This document shows, in pieces, positions 21,251 through 53,674 of a DNA stretch of 64,000 nt. A model generated the notes under the pieces. It was not told the DNA's origin. It worked only from the letters and a program-made list of their open reading frames with translations, and did not search any database. Location: assembly GCA_039707465.1 (NCBI GenBank), contig CM077644.1, positions 147,630,962 through 147,694,961 on the forward strand, read 5' to 3'. A program made the position numbers and the translations under genes. Position 1 is the stretch's first letter. Every line of letters starts with the position of its first letter. The stretch comes from Rhabdophis nuchalis (taxonomy: Eukaryota; Chordata; Lepidosauria; Squamata; Natricidae).

Positions 21251-21943
21251 ATCTAGATAATGGGAACGGAAAATGTCTAAATCATATTCTCTTTCTCCAT
21301 GCTATGGGCAATAGGTTTTATTTGAAATAGTTACAAAAACATTTTGAGAAGGAACAACTAAAATGATATGAGATACCAAATCTTAATGTAACATTTAATT
21401 TAAAAAAAAGATCCCGTTCAATGAACACAAAGATTGAATAATAAAGGACCAAAGAGCTATCAGGAACTATAGTTGGATCTTAGTATTTTATGTTGCTATT
21501 CAACCTCAAATCTCAGATATACCGTATCTCATAAATATAGTTTAATGCAGTACCATAAATTCATTTTTGCATTTATATGGTATAGTGCACTGAAAAAAGA
21601 AAATAAGATACTTTACAGCTTGTCTCTGTAATGCTTTTGAAGTACTACTATTCTTTTTTTTTTGAGAGGAGTAATGATGAGTTTCTATTGAGAAATACTT
21701 AGTGCAAAAATTCTCACCTTAAATGCCAATATTAAAGATTAATCATCAAACTTGTAGATATGCCAATAGCTTGATAGTGAAAGCAATATTGCTAAGTGCA
21801 GAGAATAATACTGAAGAAACAATCCCCCCACAAAACAGAGCTAAGAAAATATTTCACATTTATGATATAAGCCAGGGGTCTCCAACCTTTGCAACTTTAA
21901 GTCTGAAGGACTTCAGCTTCCAGAATTCTCCAGCCAGCAAAGC

Positions 21944-22612
21944 TTTCGGGTGCGCTTCAAAGTCTTGACGACCATCTTCAAAGCGCTCCATGGCTCGGGA
22001 CCTAGTTATATGCGAGACCGTCTTCTGCCCCATACATCCCTTAGACCAGTTTCTCAACCTTGGCGACTTGAAGTCCCGTGGACTTCAACTCCCAGGATCC
22101 CCCAGCCAGCATAGCTGGCTGGGGGATTCTGGGAGTTGAAGTCCACGGGACTTCAAGTCGCCAAGGTTGAGAAACACTGCCTTAGACCGATACACTCTCA
22201 CAGAGAGGGCCTTCTCCGGGTGCCATCGGCCGGACAATGCCGGCTGGCGACACCCAGGGGAAGGGCCTTCTCTGTGGCGGGCCCTACCCTGTGGAACGAC
22301 CTACCCCCTGAACTCCGCACTATCACCGACCTCCGCCTCTTCCGCCAGTGTTTAAAAACACACTTATTTCATCAAGCCGGCCTAACATAGCCTCCGCTGT
22401 GACTAATCTTAGATAGTTTTAAATGGGGGATTTTAATTGGTTTTAGCGCAGGTTTTGCTATTTAATAGTTTTTTAAATTTATATGTTTTGTATTATTTTT
22501 GTATGTTGTTTTTAAATTCCTGTGCGCCGCCCTGGGTCCTTTTGGAGAAGGGCGGGATATAAATTGAATAAAATAAAATAAAATAAAAAATAAAAATAAA
22601 TAAATAAATAAA
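21944..22612 (+). mobile_element. L2/CR1-clade LINE 3' fragment inside the MITE
   Basis: Carries the RT-tail motifs FKALHGSGPSYMRDRL, SHREGLLRVPSA..., GRAFSVAGPTLWNDLPPEL and FRQCLKTHLFHQAGL, then a 3' UTR ending CCGCCCTGGGTCC...GGGCGGGATATAAATTGAATAAAAT with AAAT repeats. Truncated at 5' and interrupted at 22047-22179. Confidence 0.8.
22047..22179. mobile_element. hAT MITE (CAGTGTTTCTCAACC ends) inside the L2
   Basis: 133-bp near-perfect palindrome with ends CAGTTTCTCAACCTTGGCGA / TCGCCAAGGTTGAGAAACACTG. The duplication CCTTAGAC (22039-22046, 22180-22187) is exact, and removing one copy with the insert restores a continuous L2 sequence. Confidence 0.93.
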
Positions 22613-22754
22613 TCTGGGAGTTGAAGTCCTTCAAAGTTGCAAAGGTTGGAGACCCCTGATATAAGCCAACTATCCTCAAAAACCAGCATAAGGCTTCCAA
22701 AGGATTATGCGTTTCAAGGCTCTAGCATCAAATAATTATATTTTTAAAAGCACA

Positions 22755-23010
22755 TTTTTAATTGATTGATTGATTGTTAAATTTATTTCCCTGAGGTTAC
22801 TCTGGGTGGCTTACAACAAAACAGGAAAAAACCCAATAAAAATGTAACCATAACAATAGCAAAGGAATAAAACAATACAAATAAATACCAAAAGTACAAT
22901 TAATATGATAAAGCATTAAGGAAAAAACCTGGAAATGAACATAAACCAAAAAAGCATAAAGACAAACACATGATCACATGTATAGAAAAGAGGTCAGTTT
23001 GTAAACACAT
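22755..23010 (-). repeat. LINE 3' end fragment
   Basis: TTGATTGATTGATTGTTAAATTTATTTCCC then TCTGGGTGGCTTACAACAAAAC resembles reverse LINE 3' UTRs. Family uncertain. Confidence 0.4.
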
Positions 23011-23229
23011 CATTTAACCTTGAGGATGTGGAGTAACATGAAGTCTTTCATTACACCCACAGGGAATCAATTCATAAGCAGAGAATAAACACATATTATC
23101 AAGCACTATACAAGATCTCAGGTCACGACCATTCATTCAGCCATCATTCACAGCAATGATGGTGCTAAACAAGTAAAACTTACGACAGGTCCTTAGAATT
23201 CCAATCCTTGCAGCGTCCCTGTGTTCACA

Positions 23230-23610
23230 GCGCACTAGCACTTAGACTTATATACCGCTTCATTGTGCTTTACAGATCTCTCTAAGCCAGGGGTGTCAAA
23301 CTCAAGGCCCATGGGCCAAATCTGGCCCACGGGGTGTTTAAATCTGGCCCATGGTACAAGCCTGGAAATAACAAAGGATCGGCCCAAGGTGCTTCTGGCA
23401 TCCAAAATGGGACACAGGGCCCTGTTTTGCCCAGGAAAGTGCTGCAGGAGAAGAACTACAATGCTGATCTGGCCCTTGAAGAAATCCAGTTTGACACCCC
23501 TGTTCTAAGCAGTTTACAGAGTCAGCATATTGCTCCCAATAACCTGGGTCCTCATTTTACCGACCTTGGAAGGATGGAACACTGAGTCAACCATGAGCCT
23601 TTAAGAATCG
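23230..23610 (-). mobile_element. Sauria-SINE-like copy split by a hAT MITE
   Basis: TAGCACTTAGACTTATATACCG...ACAGATCTCTCTAAGC (23230-23287) continues after the insert as CAGTTTACAGAGTCAGCATA...GAAGGATGGAACACTGAGTC. This is the reverse complement of the 10631 family. Confidence 0.78.
23288..23502. mobile_element. hAT MITE (CAGGGGTGTCAAACTCAAGG ends)
   Basis: 215 bp, ends CAGGGGTGTCAAACTCAAGG / CCAGTTTGACACCCCTG, flanks CTCTAAGC and TTCTAAGC (7 of 8). Inserted in a SINE. Confidence 0.85.
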
Positions 23611-23674
23611 AATTGCTGGCAAAATTTTGTCTCTTGATCAGTTGAGGAAGCTGGCAGGAAATTAGAAGTCAGAG

Positions 23675-23815
23675 TCATGCAAGTCCTCACTTAATGACTC
23701 ACATGGTCCGCATTTAACAACAGTAAGTCGGACTGCCAGAATTGCCATTGCTAAGTGACATAATCATGTGACGTCACACTTTATAACTGATTGGTTTAGC
23801 AAAAGAGTTCCTAGC
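23675..23815. repeat. Degenerate Tigger-like MITE fragment
   Basis: AAGTCCTCACTTAATGACTC...AACAACAGTAAGTCGG...TAAGTGACATAATCATGTGA follows the family seen at 25678. Confidence 0.5.
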
Positions 23816-23819
23816 CCAA

Positions 23820-24660
23820 TTGTCATCATATTCCAAGGACTAGTTTAAATTCTATTTTCCCGCCCATAACAGAATGATTTTCCTTGCTTCATTAATTGTT
23901 CTTCATCTACTGATAAATGCCAAATGACTGGGATATAATACAGCATCACAATAATAATAATTTATTTTCTGAAAGATACATTAACAAAGTTATGGCTATT
24001 AAACCCAAATACTTATGGGATTCTAAGGGATACTTGAAGCAATAATGGGACAAGCTATACCACAAGTATCTCCTCATCAAGTGATAGTTCCAGAAAACTT
24101 TGGTTATACTGACAGCCAACTCTTTCTAAATATTCTCTGAACATTTAGCATGCTGAACATACAGGTTTCTTTAAGAAGTTGCCAGTGCTGAATGAATTAC
24201 TTCTTTCTATAACTGTTGATAGCAATTTGTTGACTCACAATTCGTTTGTTCAGCTAATCATGTTACTTTGTGCTGATTTGCTAGGTTATACACATTTGAC
24301 AGCAGCTGTTAGGATTACAATTCAAGACACACATGGAATTATTTAGCAGGTTAATACATCCTCCAGGTCACTTAATGGCCACAGAAAGGATAAGGACATT
24401 CATATTATCACCTTTACTGGCTATGGCACTTCCCAAGAAATTGCTATTGCCATTATTTTCTCCCAAGTATCTTATGATTCCTCACTAGTCATCTATGATC
24501 AATGAGGCTATTGAGGTGATGTGCTCACTGCGCCAGATGCCACTCCATGAATAAACGGAAAAGCTGAACATCCCTAAAGAAAGGAACAATTCAGTTTTAG
24601 CTCAGTCCCGAATTCTCTCATTCGCACAAGTAACTTGATTTTCCACATAAAGTGCAGGGA
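23820..24660. other. TMEM175 downstream flank / 3' UTR
   Basis: No repeat recognised. The TMEM175 3' UTR should lie here on the minus strand. A TTTATT (AATAAA on minus) at 23961-23966 is a possible but distant poly(A) signal. Confidence 0.35.
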
Positions 24661-24663
24661 AAA

Positions 24664-45797
<21,134 letters not shown>

Positions 45798-46159
45798 CGT
45801 CCTTCTGCTTTTGGGAGGACGGGCAGAAACAGAGCCGGCAGCCTCCTGCGCCGCCGCTTCCGCTTTCTCTTCTGCAAGACGCCCGCCCTCCCACCGCTCC
45901 GCCTTCGCCTTTTTATTTTTGCGCGCGGAGGCGCTGCTGGACGAGAAATCGCTCGTGGGTCCTTGGTCCTTGGACGAGCGGCTCCCTCTTTCGGCCACAT
46001 TTTCTTGTTGCTCGCAGGATGTAGTTCTTTCATATTTTTAAGGATCTTAAACCAAACTCTGGCCAGTCCCCGACGACCCAAGTAAAAATTACAAAAAAAA
46101 CCCCAACCCTACCCTCAAACTATATCAACAGTAAAATTAAAACGAGCCCACACACCTAA

Positions 46160-46339
46160 AACATTTGGCAAGCTATTGAAGAGTGGACATTAAAAGTAGT
46201 CAACCTAGCGGAAACGGCAAAAATCTCAGCATACTTGAAATATTATTCTCAAGAAAGGTATCTACTGGAATGGGAAAGATGGATTGAATATATTCAAAAC
46301 AAATATAAGACTAATAAGTTTAAAATAGCTTATGAATGA
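46160..46339 (+). pseudogene. L1-like ORF2 C-terminal remnant
   Basis: Frame reads AIEEWTLKVVNLAETAKISA, then WERWIEYIQNKYK to a stop, the last part of L1 ORF2. 5' truncated, just upstream of TMEM175. Confidence 0.65.
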
Positions 46340-46479
46340 ATGGAAGTGGAATGTATTTACATTTATATATAATTGAAAAAAGGGGAGTTAAAGGATCAAG
46401 GGAGGGATTGGGAATTACAGATAGTTAGTTACTGTTAGCAAATGATTGTTAGAAGTTATATCCTGTATTTTCTCATCCA

Positions 46480-46615
46480 AGAAGCTTCTTCAGTTCAGCT
46501 CCTTGGATGAGAACGGAAACATTTTCAAGGGGAAAAAAATAAGTTGCCTTTTGAAAAGCAAAGCACCTTTGGGATAACTGTGCTTTGCATGACTGAGAAT
46601 CTCCATAAACATTTG
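46480..46615. repeat. Foldback MITE copy, partial
   Basis: CATCCAAGAAGCTTCTTCAG...GTTGCCTTTTGAAAAGCAAAG...GACTGAGAATCTCC, same family as 42405. Confidence 0.6.
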
Positions 46616-46964
46616 TGATTCTCCATCTCCATTCTTCATTCTTCATCATCATCTTCTCCTCCACCTCCTCCTCCTCCTCTTCCATCTCTTGCAAATGCAA
46701 CACTGGTAGCCAGGCAACCTTGGCTGACCAGCAAAGCTGAATGAGACTGGCCCTGGATGGATGGGAGATCTCCAAAAATTTTCAGCACCTACAGGACAGG
46801 CTAGGTAGGAAAATATCCCAGAAAAAGGCAACCAAATAGCATTTCTTTTTTTGCTGCCAAGAACACTACATGGATGTATCTGTATTGTCATCAAGAGTTG
46901 ACCCTGACTGGAAGGAGACTTAAGCATAGCTGGGTCTTTTCCCATTCACATAGGCTCTCTAAAC

Positions 46965-47084
46965 CAGGGGTCTCCAACCTTTGCAACTTTAAGTCTGAAG
47001 GACTTCAGCTCCCAGAATTCTCCAGCCAGAATTCTGGGAGCTGAAGTCCTTCAGACTTAAAGTTACAAAGGTTGGAGATCCCTG
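46965..47084. mobile_element. hAT MITE (CAGGGGTCTCCAACC ends), intact
   Basis: 120-bp near-perfect palindrome, perfect duplication CTCTAAAC (46957-46964, 47085-47092). It is the uninterrupted form of the outer element at 21873. Confidence 0.93.
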
Positions 47085-47092
47085 CTCTAAAC

Positions 47093-47860
47093 AATATTGA
47101 GTATGGAAAGACGTAACAGCAGCATTAGCATGGCAGTAAAATATATTTATGAAAAAATGAAATAAAACAGCCTTGCTGGTTAGCATTGAAAATCTCACTC
47201 TGAGGCCATCATACTCCTCCAGCCATTTATCCTGATTCCTGGGGTTCTTTTAAACAGTTCGAATGGATCCAACCCATATTCTGAGAGAAAGCTACTGCAC
47301 TCATAATGCATGATGCCATTGCTAAGTTGCATTTTTAGTGATTTGATCAGGAATTTCTTCTAGAAAGCTTAACAATCCAAAATGTAGCTATGAGCAGTTC
47401 TCATCACAACCCAGGTAACATCTATGAGTTGTGCTGGTTACTAATAGGATTTGAGATGTAAATCCAAATGATATAAAGCCACATATATCATAGGTTCTAG
47501 TTATCTGAGGGACTGCTTGCCTCCCATGAGTTGTACTCATCCTATAGGATCAGAGTTAGAATCTTCAGGTCTTATGGATTAAACGATATCATCTAGTAAA
47601 CCGAAGAAAGTGGTGCTTCTTCAAAACAGCACCTTTACTGTAGAATATAATTTCCCCATAAATTCAAATTTCTTCTACATGAGCCTGGAAAATCTGACTA
47701 TTCCTTCCAGTTGTTTGTTTTGGGCTGCTATTCTTTCTTTCAAATATTGTAATATTTCTTGCCTTCAGTTTTTAAGCCACATTATTATTTTTATCTTGTC
47801 TAAACAGAACAAGGGCAATTATTGTGAGTCTCTCAGAGCAACTTAGGAAGTGAGCAGCTC
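47093..47860. other. TMEM175-GAK gap, nothing recognised
   Basis: No element or gene seen. Confidence 0.35.
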
Positions 47861-47865
47861 ACTCT

Positions 47866-47922
47866 TTCCTTCCTTCCTTCCTTCCTTCCTTCCTTCCTTC
47901 CTTCCTTCCTTCCTTCCTTCCT

Positions 47923-47953
<31 letters not shown>
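47866..47953. repeat. (TTCC)n(TTTC)n microsatellite
   Basis: About 55 bp of TTCC then 33 bp of TTTC. Confidence 0.97.
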
Positions 47954-47959
47954 CTTCCC

Positions 47960-48500
47960 CCCTCTCTCTTTTCTTTCCAGACCATTTCATAATTCAGGCA
48001 ACTCTATGTGGCTTGCATCAAGATAAACAAACAATAAATTTAAAGAAAATGTGGGAGTAGAGTTAGACGAAGCAATGCAGAGAAACTAAAATAGATTATT
48101 GCACCTAGCAATTTTGAATGATGTCAGACCCAGCCTAGACCACTGTCTTTGTCTGTTTGGTAGAGCATTTCCCATTGGCTGCAGGTATGTTAAAGGGAGA
48201 TGAGGGTGAAGCCAGATGAGAAGACCAAAGAGGACACATCTTATGCCAGAGGCATAAACCAACCAGGAATCAATTTGACAGGGAAAAGAAGCGGGATAAG
48301 GGTCAGCAATGCGAATGGTCAGTTTTAGGCAGAGGCATAATATTTATATAAACAAATTTTTATTTATAATAATATAAATAAATATATAAAACATATACAT
48401 GTGGGGAAACGATTTTTTTTAATAATATGGCTAGTATTCAGCAGGCATTAGGGAGACTCAGATTCCAGTCCACCCTCAGCCATAGAAACTCAACTAGTAA
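47960..48500. other. TMEM175-GAK gap, nothing recognised
   Basis: No element or gene seen. Confidence 0.35.
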
Positions 48501-48508
48501 TGTTTACT

Positions 48509-48892
48509 GTATTTTTCAGAGTATAAGATGCACCTTTTTCCTTCGAAAAAGAGGCTGAAAATCTGGGTGTGTCTTATACACTGAATACAGCATTTTTTTG
48601 CCTCTCCAAACCCCACCCCCTTCACCAAAATGCCTTTGCATAGCCTTTAAGAGGCTTCCAGGTGCTCCTTGGGGTTGGGGAGAGGATAAATGAGTGAAAA
48701 ATGGGTCTTTTTTTGCTCGTCTTTGCCCCCTCCTCCAGGAACACTCTACAAGCCTCCTAAAGGCTATTCATGCCCTTTAAAAAAAAGAATACAGATCATT
48801 TTTGGGAGGTCTGCAGAGTGCAAAAACATTTTTTAAAAAAAATTGGCACTTCAAAATCTTGGTACGTCTTATACTCTGAAAAATACAGCAGT
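48509..48892. mobile_element. Tc1/mariner-type MITE (CTGTATTTTTC ends)
   Basis: TA then CTGTATTTTTCAGAGTATAAGATGC; right end GTCTTATACTCTGAAAAATACAG. Same family as 2050. Confidence 0.72.
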
Positions 48893-49189
48893 TGGCCATT
48901 CTCTTTCACCTCTATTTACCTCACGAATTATTGTTTGGATAATGGAGATTAATGTAATAAAAAAGACTTTCTCTGAATCAAACATGTTACCTGAGAAATG
49001 AATGTATGATATCTGAAGGTTTATCTGTGAGAAGACTAGTCTACATGTCCCTTTATACATTTTTTCCTTTTCCCTGTTTCACCAAGATATTGCAATGTCT
49101 GATGAGTTCCAATATAGTTAAGTTACACTGGCTAATTAAACTGCACATTGACTGACTTGGAATTTCTGGTTCACTTTTAAAAATAATTG

Positions 49190-50120
49190 TTTTATTAGAT
49201 AAACATTAAAAACATTGGACATAGTGTGACATTTCTGGCATAAACATTTCCATATAGGTTTTGGATCTTACAACAATTACATTTTATATCCATTACATAG
49301 GTGTGTGTATTCAGTCAGATTACCTGTCCATTAATCCCTTCTTTTATCTGGTTACTAACCATACAAAATACATATTCCGAATCCTATCTAACATACAATC
49401 TTAATACTATATTTTCCAATTCTTAACTTGTCTGCATTTTTCTGTCCTGACCTTTCCCCCCCATTTCTAACCTTGGGTACCATTTGTCCCAGATTTCGTG
49501 ATATTCCGTCTCACCCTTGACTTTGAGCTCTAGAGTCAGTCTGTTCATTTCTGCGCATGTCAGTATCTTACTTAATATTTCTTGTTCAGAGGGAGTCTCT
49601 TTATTTTTCCATTTTTGTGCAAAAACCAGACTTGCCACTGATAAAATATGCAGCATTAAATATAATCCACCTTTGCAATATTTTTCTTTTGTGATCCCTA
49701 ATAAAAACAGTTCTGCCACAACTCCATCCTTTGGCCAAACATCTCTTCCAAATACTTTATTATCTGGTGCCAAAAAACCCTAGCTTTCAGGCACTCCCAC
49801 ATATATGGTAAAAGGTTCCTAGTGCAACATTACATTTCCAACATCGTGGCGATAGATTTTTATTAACTTTAGCTAATCTTGTGGTTAGATATGACACCTA
49901 TAGAACATCTTGTACAAGTTTTCCTTATACAAAGTGGTTAAAGTTAACTTTCTGTTTCTTTCCCATAGGTCTTGCCAATTATCCAGATCTATGCTGTAAC
50001 CAAAGTTCGTGCTCCATGCTAACATGGTTTCCTTGACCTGCTCCTCCACCATTGTGTAATCCAATAAATATTGATATATTGGTTCATTTTATAGCTCTGA
50101 CTGATACTATCCAAATGAAG
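49190..50120 (-). pseudogene. L1-like ORF2 3' part and 3' UTR
   Basis: The minus strand has FGRDVWPKDGVVAELFLLGI, SLVFAQKWKNKETPSEQEIL and the end EIWDKWYPRLEM, matching the region after the CWKC knuckle in L1 ORF2 (compare 32470-32863). Degraded upstream to about 50120; downstream AT-rich sequence to 49190 is probably its 3' UTR. Confidence 0.7.
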
Positions 50121-50218
50121 AAGTGAAAAGATAAACTGTCAGAATTCTATTAAATGTTTTTCTTCCAGCCTCCACAATCGCATTAAGTGATGCCCGAAGT
50201 ACATCAAGTTATTAGTAT

Positions 50219-50345
50219 TGTTAGATCGGGCAAGGAAGGACACACTAGGAGTAAAATCAGCTCTTTATTGCAAGGTAGCCCAGTAAAAACACAACCAGCG
50301 GAGGTCCCTATTTAAGGAGCCCACCAGCGCAACTAACCAATCCTA
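50219..50345. repeat. Possible LTR fragment
   Basis: TGTTAGATCGGGCAAGGAAG...CAGCTCTTTATTGCAAGG...CTATTTAAGGAGCCC has LTR-like composition but no confirmed ends. Confidence 0.25.
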
Positions 50346-50349
50346 GTTG

Positions 50350-50895
50350 ACCTTAATCATCCAATCCGCTTGTTCCAATGCCTGCGGACTGGAGTGGAAA
50401 CCTCTATCGTTAGGATATAACAAGTATGATAATGCAATTTATCTGGAGGATATGACAAGCATTTTGCGACTTAAGAAAAAGTACAGCCAAGGGCAAACAA
50501 ATGGCTATTTGGTGCAAAACACTGAATCACAAATTAACTAGCCAAACATAATCTACCCTTGTTTGTTAGATAAACTCAATCTATAAATTTACATTCAGTA
50601 TATTATGTCAGCTGAGAAAACTGAGTTAAACTATGGTTCAATTAACCTTCAGCTTCTCATGTAAACACAATCAAAGTGTAGCACTCGGTTTCTATAACAC
50701 TGTACTCTAAGCCAAGCTCTTACATTTTGGTGTAGAATGTAGTGTTTATCTGGCTAACTTATTTATTGCATATTGTAATATACAATATACATATACATAC
50801 CACACACACACACGCACACACACCTCGAACTAACCTAAAAATATGAGTTCCAGGTGTAGTAATAAAGGAAGAGACAGACATTGCAATCTCTGGAA
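50350..50895. other. TMEM175-GAK gap, nothing recognised
   Basis: A short CA run lies at about 50803-50823; nothing else stood out. Confidence 0.35.
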
Positions 50896-50898
50896 CTT

Positions 50899-51263
50899 AA
50901 AATATAGTACCCACTTAGCTTTCATTATCCTCTGCTAACATCGTCAGAGTGTAAAAACTACCATTGAAGAGATATTTGCCTTTACACATCCTTGATCAAT
51001 TTGGCCATTGTGCTCATCATAGGCTCATCCACCTGCCTCCCACCTGTAGGAAGCAACAATGGAGACTAAGCCTCTATTGATTAATATGTCTGAAGTAAAA
51101 ACAACAGAGCTAATTACAGGTGGGAGGCAGGTGGATGGGCCTATCATGCGCCCAATGGCCAAATTGATCAATGATGTAGAAAGGTAAATATCTCTTCAAT
51201 GGTAATTTTTACACTCCGATGATGTTAGTAGAGGCTAATGAAAGCTAAGTGGGTAATATATTT
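50899..51263. repeat. Long inverted repeat with ~145-bp arms
   Basis: Arms about 50899-51044 and 51115-51263 are near reverse complements (ACCCACTTAGCTTTCAT, ATTGAAGAGATATTTGCC, GATCAATTTGGCCA, CCACCTGCCTCCCACCTGTA) with a ~70-bp spacer. No clear coding content or target duplication. Confidence 0.88.
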
Positions 51264-51269
51264 ATAAAC

Positions 51270-51628
51270 ACAATTGAGCCAAAAATCTGAAACGTGTGTT
51301 AAGTAAGTTTTGCCCCATTTTATGACTTTTCTTGCCACAGTTATTAAGTGAACCATTGCATTTGTTAATTTAGTAACATGGTGGTTAAGTGAATCTTGCT
51401 TCCCCATTGACTGCTTGCCAGGTCGTAAAAAGGGATCACATGGCTCTGGGACATAGCAATGGTCATAAATATGAGTCAGTTGCCCAAGTGGCTGAATTTT
51501 GATCATATGACTATGGGAGTGCTGCATCTGTTGTATGTGTGAAAAATGGTCATAAGTCACTTTTTCCAGTGCCATTATAACTTTGAATGGTCACTAAACA
51601 AAGTGTTGTAAACTGAGGACTACCTGTA
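51270..51628. mobile_element. Tigger-like MITE
   Basis: Interior CATTTTATGACTTTTCTTGCC, GTTAAGTGAATCTTGCTTCC, GTCATAAGTCACTTTTTCCAG; ends TAAACTGAGGACTACCTG followed by TA. Confidence 0.7.
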
Positions 51629-51965
51629 TGTAATATATATAGATATATAGTAAAACAGTGAAGGCAGACTAAAACAAGGTAGTTTTACCTCTTGAAGCCT
51701 GTTGATTCTTATCTAGTTTCAATTTGCTTTGACAGTTAGTACATAACTATGTGTATAAAAACCATGACATAAACTCGTAGTGCTTTTGAACGCTATGCTG
51801 TCTCCTAATTTCTTATGCCTGACATTGTATGCTTAAGTGGTTAAACACAGACATTGGCTACCAAGCTGCAAATCACACTGTTTTTTATTGGACTGAACCA
51901 GTTTGGGTAGTTTTCCCACACAATACGACTTTCAGTATACAAAATCATTGAAGAGACTGGATTAA

Positions 51966-52071
51966 ATGTCTATGGAGAGTCTCGATCATCCAGGTCATGG
52001 TTATCCCAAAGGTGCTTTTTCAAGAGGAAACTGGACTTTCTTAAAGGAAGGAAAAAAGGAAGGAAGGGAAA

Positions 52072-52131
<60 letters not shown>

Positions 52132-52165
52132 CGTTGCCTTTTGAAAAAGCACCTTTGGGATGACT
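51966..52165. mobile_element. Foldback MITE with an expanded (GAAA)n loop
   Basis: Left arm TCCCAAAGGTGCTTTTTCAAGAGG, right arm CCTTTTGAAAAAGCACCTTTGGGA. The loop is filled with AAGG/GAAA repeats at 52045-52126. Family of 42405. Confidence 0.78.
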
Positions 52166-52170
52166 GGATT

Positions 52171-52880
52171 AAAAATAAAATAAATAAATTCAGTTATTTA
52201 TTTTATTTTTAGTCACAGCATAAAATAATAATGTTGAGAACCTATTTAACTATTTTAACTTATTATGTTTATATGCTAACTGAGCATTCCACATGACACT
52301 GAATTTCATGTGTCATATTTCTAAGGAGACAGGTATATGTCAGATACCATTTCCAAGAATGTCAGTAGAAATAAGCACACTTTGTACCCACAAGGACTAT
52401 ACAGTGAGTTTCCTTGGACTGTAATTTACTACTAACTTCACAGGATTAAATTACAAGACTTGCACTGTGTTTGCAACCTTGGAGCAGCAATGTCATAAAA
52501 TCAAGCAGGCTGTCTCCTCTGAGAGAGTGGAGGTGATACAGAAACTGAAGTCTAGGGGATAATTTAACATTTGATTTGGTACGATGGAGGTCTGGAGGCC
52601 ATTACAGAGTCTTCATTTTCCAAAGCACGTAACATGATATTAAAACTCCACTACCTTATTTGAGAGTAAGCTGCATTAAATTAAATGGGGTTTATATGTA
52701 TGCAGACCTACCGTATATAGGATTCCATTGCAATTCTAACCATTCAAAGGCAGGACTGTGTATAAAGCTAGAAGGCTTCGAAATTACCCTAACTACTAAA
52801 ACTGATTTTGTCAACCTGACAACCTTTTATTATTATATTTTACAAAAGAGGTGCAATCTGAATTTCACAGAATTATAGAA
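52171..52880. other. TMEM175-GAK gap, nothing recognised
   Basis: No element or gene seen. Confidence 0.35.
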
Positions 52881-52883
52881 TGC

Positions 52884-53440
52884 AGGACAGGTGGTCCTCG
52901 ATTTACAAGTTAATTTAGTGACCATTCAAAGTTACAATGCCCAAGCAGAGACCCTACACCTGTGATGGCAAACCTATGGCACATGTGCCACAGGTGACAT
53001 GCGGAGCCCTCTCTGTGGGCACACCAGCATTGTGGGTGTGGGCACATTTTTGGTCCCAGGAGGCTTCAGGGAGGCCTGCTAGGTCCAAAACAGGGTGTGT
53101 GTGTGGGGGGGACCGTGCATGCGTGGGGGCGTGGGAATAGCAGGTTGTCGTGTGCACATGTGCAGGGGGGTGGGGCACATTGCATTGTGGGTGTGGGCAT
53201 GCGCTCGTGCGTGATTTCAGCACACAAGGACAAAAGGGTTAGCCATCACTATCCTACACCATTGCTGACAGATGGCAGTCGAGTCTCTTCTTGAAAGCTT
53301 CCGGTGATAAAGCTCCCACAACTTAAAACCATTTGCAACCTTCTCTGCTGGCTCCCAACAAGCAAACTCAATGGAGAAGCAGGCCACAAAAGGTGACGAC
53401 ATGAATGATCTAAGGACATTGCAGCTGTCTGGGATTCACC
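52884..53440. mobile_element. Tigger-like MITE with nested CR1 and hAT insertions
   Basis: Left part 52884-52938 (CAGGTGGTCCTCGATTTACA...CATTCAAAGTTACAATG) resumes near 53325 (CATTTGCAACCTTCTC...CAACAAGCAAACTCAATGG). Between lie CR1-like pieces, CCAAGCAGAGACCCTACAC and ATTGCTGACAGATGGCAGTC...TTCTTGAAAGC, themselves split by the hAT MITE. Confidence 0.65.
52960..53251. mobile_element. hAT MITE (CTGTGATGGCAAACC ends)
   Basis: 292 bp, ends TGTGATGGCAAACC / GGTTAGCCATCACTA, flanks CCCTACAC and TCCTACAC (7 of 8). Family of 15689. Confidence 0.82.
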
Positions 53441-53674
53441 TAACAAACCTTAACGGGGACTATACAAAACAGAACTGCTGAACAAGCTTGTGTAACTGTC
53501 TAGCTGACAATTTACACTTTCCCCCTGACCTTAATATCCTGAGTAAAATCTGCCTGTTTCGTGCTTAAATGTCAGTACTAGTGCCAGCCACGGAAAGCTC
53601 TAAATCTTGATCCTGTACTAAAAACAAAACCATGAGAGTATTTGCAAGACGCATTAATAAGCCATCTCCTAGCC

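Larger units (their letters stand above)
21873..22658. mobile_element. hAT MITE split by an L2 fragment
   Basis: Ends CAGGGGTCTCCAACCTTTGC / GCAAAGGTTGGAGACCCCTG, perfect 8-bp duplication ATATAAGC (21865-21872, 22659-22666). An uninterrupted relative of 120 bp is at 46965-47084. Confidence 0.88.
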
